Shown one piece after another: positions 14,796-25,200 of a stretch of 27,951 nucleotides of DNA; the stretch's first letter is position 1; every line of letters begins with the position of its first letter. The notes under the pieces were generated by a model, which did no database searches, was not told the origin of the DNA, and saw nothing but the letters and a program-made list of their open reading frames with translations. The position numbers were made by a program, and so were the translations under genes. Source of the stretch: an uncultured Bacteroidales bacterium (GTDB lineage: Bacteria > Bacteroidota > Bacteroidia > Bacteroidales > Muribaculaceae); NCBI GenBank assembly GCA_900547755.1, contig URIC01000034.1, positions 1-27,951 on the forward strand, written 5' to 3'.

Positions 14796-14861
14796 GCAAT
14801 TGCAACCTCTGTGCAGAGGGTGCAATTGCGAGCGTGTACAGGCTCCTTTCCGCCTTTTTTT
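14796..14861 (+). terminator. Hairpin plus T-tract after the Omp28-like gene
   Basis: GCAATTGCA (14796-14804) pairs with TGCAATTGC (14821-14829), and CCTCT/AGAGG pairs inside it. A second small stem, GAGC/GCTC (14830-14845), follows. Seven T (14855-14861) lie 9 bases further on. This is the only cluster gap where a hairpin is followed by a long T-run, so partial termination after the first gene is plausible. Confidence 0.6.
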
Positions 14862-14888
14862 GAAGCATATCCTTAATATATAGTCCTT

Positions 14889-14903
14889 TATATATATATA
14901 TAT
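14889..14903. repeat. TA dinucleotide run
   Basis: There are seven TA repeats (14889-14902) in an AT-rich stretch 72 bp upstream of the next gene. No TAnnTTTG box is visible here, so a promoter cannot be claimed. The tract could vary in length by slippage. Confidence 0.7.
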
Positions 14904-14974
14904 GTAGACGCATATACTTCAATCCTTTATATCAGAAGAAACTAATTCCAATCTTATCAACCTAATTCTTAAGA

Positions 14975-16579
14975 ATGAAAAAATTTATCTACGCTTGCGC
15001 CCTGGCTGCAGCTTCGCTCGTAACGCCCGGATTCGACGCACAGGCCGAGACCTGGAAACCTTTAGGTACCGGTTATCTAAGGGATGACGTAATCACTGTC
15101 TCCTACATACTTTCAGACTATTATCAGTTCGAGGTGGAGATAGAGGAGAGTGAGGAGACCCCCGGACGTTATCGTCTGGTGAACGCTTACCGCAATTGTC
15201 CCCCTCTGAGCGCGGATGTCTTTCCCGAGGATGCCACCAACTATCTGGTAGTCGATGCTTCTGACCCCGTACACGTATATATAGAGCAGGGCGGTACCAG
15301 CTACTACATCGGTCAGGACCAGCAGCTCTGTCTATGGTCTATAGCCGACGACTACTACAATAACAGATACGGCAACTGGGAGTTGGCCGACCAGGAAGGT
15401 GTGTGCGGCAAGATGGAGGACGGCGTCATCACCTTCCCGCGCGGTTCCGTGCTTTTCGTACCCGTAGAGGAGACCGTCTTCAACCCCGAGGACCATGATT
15501 TTATATGGCAAATAGCGAATAAACACGGTAAGTTCCGAATCCTGCTTCCCGGTATCCCCCGTACTGACATCTCTGCCAGCCTCATGGGAATTTCCGATGA
15601 CCAGACAGTGGTGAACTACTACATAAACATGGACTCGGACATTGAGTATGTGCAGGCAGCCGTGTTCGAGGGCGACTACACCCCCGACATGGCCGAGCGT
15701 ATCCGCAAGACCGCGGACGGCACTGCCACCGACGCCGAGAAGGTCAATCTCACTAAATTCTCCAAATCGGGCATCACCTCCTTCCCATACGAGAAAGACG
15801 GCATACAGACATTGGTGATGGTGCCATACGCCAACGGCAAGGCATGGGCCGCCAATTACGACACTTCCGAGTGGGCCTACTCCGAAGCCGAATGGAAGAA
15901 TGTAGGTACAGCTCAGTATGTGGAGTCAATTATCAGTTCCAATACGCTTAACGCATACGGCTTCGTCTATCCCTCGTACACCTACGATGTCCCTGTGCAG
16001 CAGAGTGTGTCCAGCCCCTGGCTCATCCGCCTGGTTGACCCTTACGGACCCGACTGTTATCCCGAAGCCAACAAGGTAAACTATGACAGCTCTTTCCGTC
16101 ATTTCCTGACCTTTGACCTCAGTGATTTCGACAACGCGATGTTGCTTTACACCGAAGACCTCGGCATCACCCTGTCCAATGTAGGCTCTATCTCTCTGTG
16201 GAGCTATGCCGACCGTCAGCGCAACAATCAGCTCTCACAGGAGTTCATTGACCAATATTATCCTGACGGTGTGCCTACTGGCAAGTACAATCCTGAGACC
16301 CGTGAGCTTACTTTCGAGAAAAATGCCATCAATATCCTGTTTTCCGGCAATCCTACCGCCTGGTATTCGGCCAACATGAACGGCACATTCTCACTGAAGC
16401 TGAACAGCGATGTCAATGTCGAGGAAAACCCGAGCATGGCCGTAGACGAAGTGTTTGGCGGCGAGACAGCCGAGCCCGAGTACTTCACCGTTTCCGGTGT
16501 GCGTGTCCAGGGCAAGCCTGCCTCCGGCATCTACCTGGAGCGTCGCGGGGACAAGGTCCGCAAAGTGGTGGTCAAGTAA
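14975..16579 (+). CDS. Exported protein of unknown function with C-terminal sorting tail
   Basis: This is a 534-residue protein. The signal peptide is residues 1-24 (cleavage after DAQA). I do not recognise the mature part. It is acidic, Tyr- and Asp-rich and beta-strand-rich, with short stretches such as YLRDDVITVSYILSDYYQFE near the start and GKFRILLPGIPRTDISASLM mid-protein. The last 45 residues (EYFTVSGVRVQGKPASGIYL, then the KVVVK end) carry the same VSG...SGIYL...K pattern as its neighbours, a shortened type A T9SS-like tail. Cys are few and no catalytic motif is visible. It lies 198 bp after the Omp28-like gene, behind a hairpin/T-tract and a TA run, and 88 bp before the next gene. Probably a secreted or surface structural protein, by tail and context only. 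Confidence 0.75.
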   Translation: MKKFIYACALAAASLVTPGFDAQAETWKPLGTGYLRDDVITVSYILSDYYQFEVEIEESEETPGRYRLVNAYRNCPPLSADVFPEDATNYLVVDASDPVHVYIEQGGTSYYIGQDQQLCLWSIADDYYNNRYGNWELADQEGVCGKMEDGVITFPRGSVLFVPVEETVFNPEDHDFIWQIANKHGKFRILLPGIPRTDISASLMGISDDQTVVNYYINMDSDIEYVQAAVFEGDYTPDMAERIRKTADGTATDAEKVNLTKFSKSGITSFPYEKDGIQTLVMVPYANGKAWAANYDTSEWAYSEAEWKNVGTAQYVESIISSNTLNAYGFVYPSYTYDVPVQQSVSSPWLIRLVDPYGPDCYPEANKVNYDSSFRHFLTFDLSDFDNAMLLYTEDLGITLSNVGSISLWSYADRQRNNQLSQEFIDQYYPDGVPTGKYNPETRELTFEKNAINILFSGNPTAWYSANMNGTFSLKLNSDVNVEENPSMAVDEVFGGETAEPEYFTVSGVRVQGKPASGIYLERRGDKVRKVVVK

Positions 16580-16582
16580 CTC

Positions 16583-16621
16583 AGCCACACCCTGATATAT
16601 AGCCACCCTGTTTATATATAG
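16583..16621 (+). repeat. Imperfect 20-bp direct repeat in an intercistronic gap
   Basis: AGCCAC-(AC)-CCTG-AT-ATATAG at 16583-16602 is followed by AGCCAC-CCTG-TTT-ATATATAG at 16601-16621. The copies differ by a small insertion and a few bases. No hairpin or promoter box is visible in this 88-bp gap. Confidence 0.55.
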
Positions 16622-16667
16622 ACAGATACTTTCACACACTGATAATTAATCATAAATATTAACTGTA

Positions 16668-19600
16668 ATGAAACTGAAACACGCATTTGCTACACTGACA
16701 TTCACCGTAGCCGCAACGCTCAGCGCCGGCGCCGCCGTGAATACAGTAAAGGCTTTTCCGCAGCGATTGATGCCGACGGAGAAGGCACAGGCACAGACCA
16801 ATCCCGTGATGCGCGCTCCCCTGAACCAGGAACGCAACAAGGGACTCAAAGTGTTCGGAGCGACACTCCTGGACTGGGACCGTGTGCGTCACTTCTCCAA
16901 TTGGTATGACAACGAGTATATGCTCGAGAAACTAAGCTGGATTTCCAAGGAGGACGAACAAGGTATAGACCGGATTCGCGACCTCCATATGATTCATGCC
17001 GGCGCCTACAATCCCGACGACGGAAATTACTATGCCTACAAGGTGTCGTATTACACCATCGGTATCACCTATGCCCTGCAGTGGCTCAAGGTGAATCCCG
17101 AGAACGGAGAATGGCAGATTGTAAGCAACCTGCCTAACGACATGCACAACGGAGACCCCCTGTATGACATGGCTTACTCCGTTTACGACAGCGAGATGTA
17201 CGGCCTCGTGCAGAACGTTGACGGCCAGGTGAAGTCCCGTATCGGCCTCATGGACCTCACGGACTCCTCCATGTCCGACTATGTGCAGCTTGACGAGTAT
17301 TATTTCGCGATAGCCTTCGATTATGACGGTACCCTTTACGGTATCCGTTGGGATTACGACAAGAACGACCCCGAGGGCAGAGTGACAGGCACACGTCTGG
17401 ATGAGTTCGACTCTAACTTCAAGGTCAAGAAATCCAATCCCATCCGGGTTGACGGTCAGGCTTTCATCCCCTCCTATCAGCACGGCCTTGAGTTCGATTA
17501 CTCTACCGGCGATTTAATCTGGGGTGCTGTGGATACCGAAGGCTCCCAGCGCATGGTCCGTATCAACCCCGATACTTACGAGACCGAGAACTTAGGCAAA
17601 GTTGGTGTGTACGAGGTGATGATTGGTCTGCATGTGCCCTTCACTACCGCGACCGACCGCGAGGCTCCCGCACGTGTGGCTGACCTGAAGACCGTCGCCA
17701 ACACCGACGGAGCCAACACCGTAAGCCTGAGCTGGACCAACCCTACCACTACTTGGAACCGCAAGGCCCTTTCCAACCTCACTTCTGTATATGTCTACCG
17801 TGACAATCTTCAGAGCGAGCCTGTAGCCAAACTGGATGCCGTCGGTATGGAAGGCAAGGCCATGACCTACACCGACGCGACCGCCAAGGGTGTCCACACA
17901 TATTATATACGTGCGGTCAACGCCAAGGGTCTGGGTGTGGACGACTCTATCGAGGGCTATGCCGGCCACGACGTGCCCGGCAAGGTGACCAACCTCCAGG
18001 TGCAGACCATAGACAACGGTCTCGGCGTCAAGATTTCCTGGGACCTGCCCGAAACAGGTGACAGCGACGGCTGGTACGACAAGACCACAATGAAGTACAC
18101 CCTCACACGTATGCCCGGCAACACTGTCGTAGCCAAGGACATCACAACCACCGCATACGAGGACAAGAACATCGAGGAGGCTCAGTTCTATTCCTATATA
18201 GTCACTCCCTCTTCCGCTGACGGCGAAGGCACACCCTGCACTTCCGACGGTATCCTTGCAGGCGCCAGCCTCAAGGTGCCTTTCGCTACCTCTTTCAACA
18301 CAGCCGACGAGGCCAACCGTTTCACTTCTCTGAACAGCTTCGGTCTCAGCGGCGCTTTCCAGTACGAATACAATCTGGTATATAAGGATGGCAGAAACAC
18401 TCCGCGCTACGGCTACGAGTCCTCCAACAATGCAATGTTTGCCACACCCTCGCTGAACCTCGCCAAGGGCAAGAAGTATCGTGTCAAGTGGTCTTATATG
18501 CTCTGCCAGACCATGTTCAACAACAACATCAAGCACAATCACTTCCGCTTTGTAGGTGGCGAAGGTCTCAGTTACGACAAACTCACCAATGTGATTGCCG
18601 ACTTCACGGATGCCGCCGACAATGCTTACACAAAGATTACCCGCAGCGCTTACTTCGAGTCTCCCGTAGACGGTGACTATAATATCGCCTTCCAGATTCT
18701 TACCGACAATGACAACGACGCCGGCTGGATTTACATAACAGACTTCTCTATTGTCGAGTGTCCGGACAATGACCTCGAGGTGGAGAAACTTGACGCGGCC
18801 AAATACATCTCCAAGGACAATGAGAACTACTTCGACGTGACAGTGCTTAACAACGGCGCCAACACCCAGTCCGCCTATAAGGTGGAGGTAGGTGTCCAGG
18901 CCCTGAACGGCACATTCACTCCGTTTGCCTCCACAACGGATGTTCCCACGCTCGCTCCCTACGAGTCCAAGGTGGTGCGTGTGAAAGGCAATGCCGGCTA
19001 CAACGGTATCCACGACCTTCAGGCCCATGTGGTGCTGGAGGGTGACGGCAACACCATCAACGACTTCTCCGAACTCCAGGAGGTGGAGTTCATGAATGGC
19101 GCCGCCTTCAACAACACGGCTGTGGTCAAGGAGACTGTATGGGCTGACTCCAACCGTCCTTTCCAGCTGTATAGCACCTACTCCGCAAGCCAGGCCATCT
19201 ATCCTTACGGCATATTTGACTTCGATAAGAGCAAGAACGAGGTGTATATCGGCGCTCTGGCCTGGGAATACAAGTCTGAAAAAGACGTTGACGACACCCG
19301 TATCAAGGTGTACTTAGGCACCACTGATAAGGAATACTACAAGAGCGGCAAGCAGAAGGGTATCGGTGGCCAGACACTGGTTTACGAAGGTATTGTGCCC
19401 ATCTCCGAGGGCAGCCATTGGCTTATGGTCAACTTCTCTGACAACACATTCACTTTGCCCGCAGGCAAGAACCTCATTGTGACAGTGGAATGTGAGGAGT
19501 CAGCCGCCAACGGTTCCTTCCCCGTCCTGTTCAATGTATACAACTCCCCCAGTGCCGATTCAGACCTGGTTGACAATAACGTCCACTCCCTGCGCTTCGA

Positions 19601-19925
19601 CAGCAACTCTCCGTTCAGCTATGACAGCAAGGATATGTGGGCTGATACAGACCTTCCCATACTCCATGTGGCTACCGGCTCACAGGCCACCGGCATCGAG
19701 GCTGCTCCTTGCGATGCCCTCAAGGTACGTGTGCAGGGCCGTACAGCCTTTGTGTCCGGCAATGTCGCTTCCCTCTGTCTCTATGACATGAACGGACGCA
19801 AGCTCCTCAACGCTTCCGTAAGCAATGGCCAGGGCGTTCAGCTCCCCGTTGCCTCCGGCGCTTACATTCTCCGCGCTGCCGATGCTCAGGGCAACGCTTC
19901 TGTAACCAAAGTAATAATCCGCTAA
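16668..19925 (+). CDS. Large exported FnIII/jelly-roll adhesin-like protein with C-terminal sorting tail
   Basis: This is a 1085-residue protein. The signal peptide is about 1-23. Residues about 55-325 are a beta-rich region with YDMAYSVYDSEMYGLV and FAIAFDYDGTLYGIRW segments, like propeller blades. Two fibronectin type III domains follow: about 332-430 (APARVADLKT, VSLSWTNP) and 435-530 (VPGKVTNLQV, VKISWDLP). A choice-of-anchor/jelly-roll domain spans about 538-700 (ending GWIYITDFSIVEC), a CARDB-like Ig domain 702-805, and a second jelly-roll about 814-1005. The tail, 1008-1085, is a textbook T9SS type A tail (SLCLYDMNGRKLL, VASGAYILRA, ending KVIIR). This architecture is typical of surface adhesins and matrix proteins of Bacteroidota. 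No protease motif is seen. It is the longest-tailed member of the cluster. Confidence 0.85.
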   Translation: MKLKHAFATLTFTVAATLSAGAAVNTVKAFPQRLMPTEKAQAQTNPVMRAPLNQERNKGLKVFGATLLDWDRVRHFSNWYDNEYMLEKLSWISKEDEQGIDRIRDLHMIHAGAYNPDDGNYYAYKVSYYTIGITYALQWLKVNPENGEWQIVSNLPNDMHNGDPLYDMAYSVYDSEMYGLVQNVDGQVKSRIGLMDLTDSSMSDYVQLDEYYFAIAFDYDGTLYGIRWDYDKNDPEGRVTGTRLDEFDSNFKVKKSNPIRVDGQAFIPSYQHGLEFDYSTGDLIWGAVDTEGSQRMVRINPDTYETENLGKVGVYEVMIGLHVPFTTATDREAPARVADLKTVANTDGANTVSLSWTNPTTTWNRKALSNLTSVYVYRDNLQSEPVAKLDAVGMEGKAMTYTDATAKGVHTYYIRAVNAKGLGVDDSIEGYAGHDVPGKVTNLQVQTIDNGLGVKISWDLPETGDSDGWYDKTTMKYTLTRMPGNTVVAKDITTTAYEDKNIEEAQFYSYIVTPSSADGEGTPCTSDGILAGASLKVPFATSFNTADEANRFTSLNSFGLSGAFQYEYNLVYKDGRNTPRYGYESSNNAMFATPSLNLAKGKKYRVKWSYMLCQTMFNNNIKHNHFRFVGGEGLSYDKLTNVIADFTDAADNAYTKITRSAYFESPVDGDYNIAFQILTDNDNDAGWIYITDFSIVECPDNDLEVEKLDAAKYISKDNENYFDVTVLNNGANTQSAYKVEVGVQALNGTFTPFASTTDVPTLAPYESKVVRVKGNAGYNGIHDLQAHVVLEGDGNTINDFSELQEVEFMNGAAFNNTAVVKETVWADSNRPFQLYSTYSASQAIYPYGIFDFDKSKNEVYIGALAWEYKSEKDVDDTRIKVYLGTTDKEYYKSGKQKGIGGQTLVYEGIVPISEGSHWLMVNFSDNTFTLPAGKNLIVTVECEESAANGSFPVLFNVYNSPSADSDLVDNNVHSLRFDSNSPFSYDSKDMWADTDLPILHVATGSQATGIEAAPCDALKVRVQGRTAFVSGNVASLCLYDMNGRKLLNASVSNGQGVQLPVASGAYILRAADAQGNASVTKVIIR

Positions 19926-19934
19926 TTTTTAGTC

Positions 19935-19983
19935 TCGCAAGCATAGTTCGGGGTTCATTCCAAGCCTTGATTTGTGCTTGCGA
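19935..19983 (+). other. Inverted repeat in the gap before the choice-of-anchor gene
   Basis: TCGCAAGCA (19935-19943) and TGCTTGCGA (19975-19983) are perfect 9-bp complements around a 31-base loop. The stem ends 18 bases before ATG 20002. No T-run follows, so it is more likely an mRNA processing, stability or translation element than a terminator. Confidence 0.5.
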
Positions 19984-20001
19984 AACATTGATTTATCTGA
20001 A

Positions 20002-22218
20002 ATGGCAAATAAACTTTTATTGACAGCATCCGCGTTGGCTTGCGTGGCTCTCACCGCTACAGCCACTCTGCCGGAAGCGGCAAATCCCGCCACATACGGT
20101 GCCGGGCTGCGTAGCCGCAATCTTACTGAACTCACGGCCAACCCGGGCCGCAAAGCCGCAGCCAAGGCCAAAGGCCCGTCCAAGGTGCTTGCATACGCCG
20201 ATGCCGGCATCGACAATGTGGAGCGATACGGCGAACTCGTGACTCTGTTGGAGGAGGACTTCTCTCTGCTCGCCACCGGTTCCGAGGAGGCTCCGGACCT
20301 TACGGCTGTTCTTGAGATTGACCCCAGCGACTCCAAATTCCAGTATCCGTGGAACAATATGAATACAGCCTATACCCATGGCGAGGGACGCTGGGGTTGC
20401 CACACCGCCTATCCCGCCGGCGGCTGCCTTTATTGGAATCTCGACAGAGTCAACCCCCAGGGCAATCTGACTCTTCCCATATCCGACCTTACCGCTAACA
20501 ACGGCCTGTTCGTGCTTGAGTTCCGTGCCCGTCTTCAGAATGAGCAGGACCCCTCTATGCCTACCGGCATTATCGTGGAGTGTGCCGAGACCCACAACTG
20601 GGCACCCATGTGGGACAATGTGGATGACGCCTTCGTCACCGACCAGCTCACTACCGAGTGGCGCACTTTCCGTCTGGTATTTCAGGGCGGCGGTCCCTCC
20701 ACTATCGTCAACATAGTGGGGCAGGGCATAAACGGCGGTATCTTCCTTGACGATGTCAAGCTCTACACCCTGAAGTCGCATGTGGCTCCTCCCGTACTGA
20801 AACGTCACTCCGACTTCGAGGAGGACCATTTCAATGTGAACTGGGAGGCTGTGGAAGGCGCTGACTCATACATCGTCAACGTATGGAGCCTTGACGCGGA
20901 AGGCAACAAGGAGTATGCAGCCGAGAATGTGGCGGTCGCCGCTCCCGCGACAACACTCCTGGTGGAGAACACATATCCCGACAAGACTTATTACTTCGAT
21001 GTCGTGGCCAAGAAAGGTGAATACACCTCTGTCGTTCCGTTATGCAAGGATATCTTCGATATCGCGGTGCCCACTTTGCGCAAAGCGGTGGCTGTGGGCG
21101 ACGACGGCATTACCTTCGAAGGCGGTGTAGAGGAGCAGGAGGCCGCATACGGCTTCAGCTATATGGCCACAGCCAAACGTACAGCCGAGGAAGACGGTCC
21201 TTTCGTAATCACTCGCGAGGACTTCACCGGCTGGAGAACACACCTCCTCGAGGGTGACGACACCGAGTACACCAAGGAGAATCCCTTCCTCGACGGTGTG
21301 GTTCCCGGTCCTTTCTATCCTACCGACATCAAGCAGCAGGGCTGGTACGGTAAGAACTACATGACCTATAAGGACTACCTCATGCTGGCTCCCTTCTACT
21401 ACACGGCTTCCGGCATGGCCAGCGAGCAGTGCTGCTGGGCATCTCCCCAGTTCGACCTCTCCAAGGACGGCGGCAAGGTGACTGTGGACCTTAAGCTCGC
21501 CGCAGACCTCTGGGAGTATTACGACGATGCCGGCAACGCTTACTCGCGTTATGCGGACTGCGCCGTGGCTCTCTTCAACTGGAACGATGAGAAGGGTGAC
21601 TACGACCAGGTCGATGCCGTCTATATCACAGACCTGAAATTCGACTGGCAGAACAAGCAGGTAGTGCTCAACGGCGCTTCCGCCCGTTCCTCCATCGCAA
21701 TCTTCGGTCTCAACTCCTACAACGATATGTTTGTGGACGACATCGTGATTACCCAGAACTACAAGAAGGGCGAGTCCTTCCAGGACCCCTTCTATTATCG
21801 CACATGGCAATTGGCCGAAGACCCCGAAGTCGTGGACAAGACCACATTCCGCTACACAGTGCCTGACTATGCTTCCGGTACAGAGGTATACCAGCGTGCT
21901 TTCGCCGGCCGTGCCCGCTTCGACAGCCAGGGCCAGTACATAGGCTATGCCGCTTCTCTGTGGACCGACTACGACAAAGTAGGCTCTACCGACAAATATA
22001 CAGGTATAGGCCTGGTGGAGAACGACCTCGCATCCAAGGTGCGTGTCGCCGCCGGCACTATCTACATCTCCAACCCCGAGGGTCAGGAGGTAGTCGTGGC
22101 TACTGTCGACGGCAGATGCGTGCGTCTGGGCAATGCCGCCGAGCTCAGCTACACACCCGGTGCTTCCGGCATCTTCGTGGTGAAGGTGGGCAATTCCTCA
22201 ATTAAGATAGCTCTTTAA
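20002..22218 (+). CDS. Exported choice-of-anchor/FnIII protein with C-terminal sorting tail
   Basis: This is a 738-residue protein. ATG 20002 is chosen because it begins a proper signal peptide (MANKLLLTASALACVALTAT); the frame runs back to a TTG at 19972, but that adds a polar stretch lying in the upstream inverted repeat. A first choice-of-anchor-type jelly-roll spans about 84-258 (ending GGIFLDDVKLYTL). A FnIII domain spans about 262-355 (FNVNWEAVEGADSYIVNVWS). A second jelly-roll spans about 400-590 (EDFTGWRTHLLEG, then MFVDDIVITQNY). The tail, 680-738 (IYISNPEGQEVVVATVDGR, SGIFVVKVG, ending IKIAL), is a type A tail with Phe in place of Tyr and no terminal Lys. Likely surface-attached; ligand unknown. 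The mature N-terminus is Lys/Ala-rich (GRKAAAKAKG). Confidence 0.82.
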   Translation: MANKLLLTASALACVALTATATLPEAANPATYGAGLRSRNLTELTANPGRKAAAKAKGPSKVLAYADAGIDNVERYGELVTLLEEDFSLLATGSEEAPDLTAVLEIDPSDSKFQYPWNNMNTAYTHGEGRWGCHTAYPAGGCLYWNLDRVNPQGNLTLPISDLTANNGLFVLEFRARLQNEQDPSMPTGIIVECAETHNWAPMWDNVDDAFVTDQLTTEWRTFRLVFQGGGPSTIVNIVGQGINGGIFLDDVKLYTLKSHVAPPVLKRHSDFEEDHFNVNWEAVEGADSYIVNVWSLDAEGNKEYAAENVAVAAPATTLLVENTYPDKTYYFDVVAKKGEYTSVVPLCKDIFDIAVPTLRKAVAVGDDGITFEGGVEEQEAAYGFSYMATAKRTAEEDGPFVITREDFTGWRTHLLEGDDTEYTKENPFLDGVVPGPFYPTDIKQQGWYGKNYMTYKDYLMLAPFYYTASGMASEQCCWASPQFDLSKDGGKVTVDLKLAADLWEYYDDAGNAYSRYADCAVALFNWNDEKGDYDQVDAVYITDLKFDWQNKQVVLNGASARSSIAIFGLNSYNDMFVDDIVITQNYKKGESFQDPFYYRTWQLAEDPEVVDKTTFRYTVPDYASGTEVYQRAFAGRARFDSQGQYIGYAASLWTDYDKVGSTDKYTGIGLVENDLASKVRVAAGTIYISNPEGQEVVVATVDGRCVRLGNAAELSYTPGASGIFVVKVGNSSIKIAL

Positions 22219-22227
22219 ATACTAACC

Positions 22228-22260
22228 GGCACGGAGGAGGTATCCCGCTTCCTCCGTGCC
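22228..22260 (+). other. GC-rich intercistronic hairpin
   Basis: GGCACGGAGGA (22228-22238) pairs perfectly over 11 bp with TCCTCCGTGCC (22250-22260). It is followed by ATAATAATT, not a T-run, and sits 16 bases before the next start codon. Its position suits a stability element or partial attenuator within an operon. Confidence 0.6.
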
Positions 22261-22276
22261 ATAATAATTAACCATT

Positions 22277-25200
22277 ATGAGAAAATTTAAAACATTCGCT
22301 TACGCGGTCATCGCGCTTGGCGGGATGCTTGCATCGCCACCTGTCCAGGCGTTGGCCCAAGACGTAGGTACCGATGCCATCACATTCGAGATGGTAAAGG
22401 ATGCGGCTACCAACAAATCCGGCAGTACCGGCAACATGAGTTTCGGACCGGCAGATGGACTGACAGGTTCATATTCCACCAACGGCTTCTATTTGCAATC
22501 CACAAATATGGAGTTTGAGTGGAACAACGGTATTGCTTATGTTAAAGGTACTCTCCCCGAGGGTTACTATTATACAAGTGTAAGTCTGGGTGATAATGCC
22601 ACTTCTACAGCTACTGCCGGTAAAAAACTGATAGAGGTATATGCTGCGGATGAGGAGATTACACTTCAAAATAATGAACAGTTCGCGGCCAACAAGATTG
22701 GTACATATACTCCTGAGAATCTGAGTGAGGCTTTCGCCATAGCCGGTACCGACAACAGATATGTTTATATCAAGGGCTTTGAATATGCTTGTGATTTTTC
22801 AACTATCAATTTCAGCTATGCTAAGGAAGGAGCTACTGTTTTGCCTTCGGCCGAGACACCTATCATCGCTTCCGTTGACGATGTGGTCGAACCCGGTTCT
22901 CTGATTACAGTAACATTCCTGCAGGGTGCAAGCTGCGACGTTACGGTTTCAGTAAACGATGTCGTAAACACAGAACTCACCAAGACATATACATCAAGTC
23001 CGGTCGCGTTTGCCGCTCCCGGTGCGGCCGGCGACGTACTCAAGGTAGAGGCCGTAGCCAAGGGCGGCGGCTATGCCGACAGCGAGATGGCTTCACAGAG
23101 CTGGACACTCGCAGGGGAGATAGTCGTTCCTTCCGGCAACGAAGATGTCATCACATTTGAGATGGTAAAAGATGTATCCACCAATACGTCCGGCTCGACT
23201 GGACCCTTGACATTCGGACCTCAGAACGACCTTACCGGTACATATAACACTGACGGCTTCTATCTGCAATCCACAAACATGGAGTTTTATAACGATGGAG
23301 GTATGGGTTACTTGAGAGGCGCTCTTCCCGAGGGTTACTATTATACCGGTGTAAGTTTCAACGAGGACGTATCTTCTACTGCGACTTCCGATACAAAACT
23401 GTTTGAAGTATATGCCGCGGATGAGGAGATTACCCTTGAAAACAATCTGAATTTCGGCAATAAGCTGGTAGGTACGATTTATCCTTCCAATATGGCTGAA
23501 GCCGTGACTATAGCCGGCACTGACAACAGATATGTCTATCTGAAGTGTTTTAGCTATAAAATGGACTTCACATCCGTCAAGTTCAGCTATGCCAAGGCAG
23601 CCGCTCCCGTACAGGCAGCCGCTCCGGTAATTGCCTGCGCTGACGCCGCTCCCGCTCCCGGTTCTGAAATTACCGTCACATTCAATGAAGGCCTCAGCGC
23701 CGACATTACCGTCACGGTGAATGATGAGGTGAACACAGACCTGTCCAAGACATACACCGAAAGCCCCGTCACCTTCGCCGCTCCCGGCAATGTTGGCGAT
23801 GTCCTCAAGATAGAGGCCGTAGCTATGGGCGACGGCATGGCTGACAGCGAGACTGCTACCCAGACCTGGACTCTGGCTACACCTGTAGTCACAGTTGAAG
23901 TCAGCGACCATATCAACGTGGCCAACCTGCAGGCTCAGAACCCCGATATGAACGTGTCCGCCGAGAGCTACATGGATGCGGACAAGGCTACTCCGGAGCT
24001 GAAATACACAGGCGAGTCCGGAGCCGAGTACAAGCTGACGGACGTCATAAGCAACGGCACCTGGTATTGCAACCACTGGCCTTATCCCGACCCCATGGGC
24101 GAGTTTACTGTAACGAAAGATGCCGGTTACATCAAGAGCATCAAGTTCGATATGGATTATGTCCCCTCGTACTTCAGCTTCGCGGTGTCTAATGAACCTA
24201 TCACCAATGAGAACAAATACTCGGAAAATGTCAAGACGGTGACTCTGCAGAAGACCAACGGCGCCATTCCCGAGTGGGTGGCCGACGGTCTGTACAAATA
24301 CTTCTTTGTGACTGTATCTCAGGAGAGATATACAGATGTAATAGTGACATGGAGTACAGCTGCTCCCGAAATCACCTGCAAGGTTCCCACTGTCTACTCG
24401 TACGACAGTCCCATGGTGCCCGGCAGCACTGTCTATATCAGCAGCGAGCCCGGTTGCACTACACATGTCAATGTGACTGTGAACGGCGAGACAGACGCCG
24501 AGCTTTCCAAGGATTACACCGAAAGCATGATTCAGTTCAAGGCTCCCGGCAAGACCGGCGACCTGCTCAAGGTAGAGGCTTACTGCTCGCAGGAAGGCGC
24601 CAAGGACAGCGAGACCGCTTCTATGGAGTGGACTCTCGAGATGCCGAGCGCGGCGACCCCCAATGTCACCGAATACATCTGGGAGGCTCTTATCGGCCAG
24701 CAGATTGTAATCACCGACGAGACCGAGGGCGCGACCATCACCGCCCAGCTGACTCAGCTTGACACCGAAAACCCGGACAACAACAAGGCTTACGAGCCTG
24801 TTACCGGCGCTTCTCCGCTTACAATCACCGTTCCCGAAGACGCGGTTCTCAACGGAATGATGATGCTGACCGCTTACGCCGAGGCCGAAGGCTACAGCAA
24901 GAGCGCGCAGATGGAGGTTTACTTCTCCGTAGTATCCGATGTGCTTGGCGTTCCGACATTCAGTCTGGAAGACGGTACCGAGGTAGAGAAGGGCACTAAG
25001 GTTACTGTATACGGTTCCAACCACGCTACCGCCGTCCGTTACACGATAAATGGTGGCGAGGAGAAGGTTTCCGACGGAACAAATCTCGAAATCGCTATCG
25101 ATGAGGATATGACTATCGTGGCATGGTGTACAGGCGATGAGCCCTGGAAGCCGAGCGATAAGGTGACGGCCAGCTATACTGTGGAGAAGTTCACGGAGAT

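Noticed and set aside
17592..19028. Antisense open frame of 478 residues opposite the FnIII adhesin gene
   Set aside because: Shadow of the sense frame, whose FnIII and jelly-roll domains are clear.
19972..20001. Upstream TTG start for the choice-of-anchor protein
   Set aside because: It would put a polar 10-residue extension before a good signal peptide and lies within the inverted repeat. ATG 20002 is better.
22373..23880. Phase-variable or recombining repeat
   Set aside because: The two 771-bp copies are well diverged at third positions, with only short identical stretches, so frequent recombination is unlikely.
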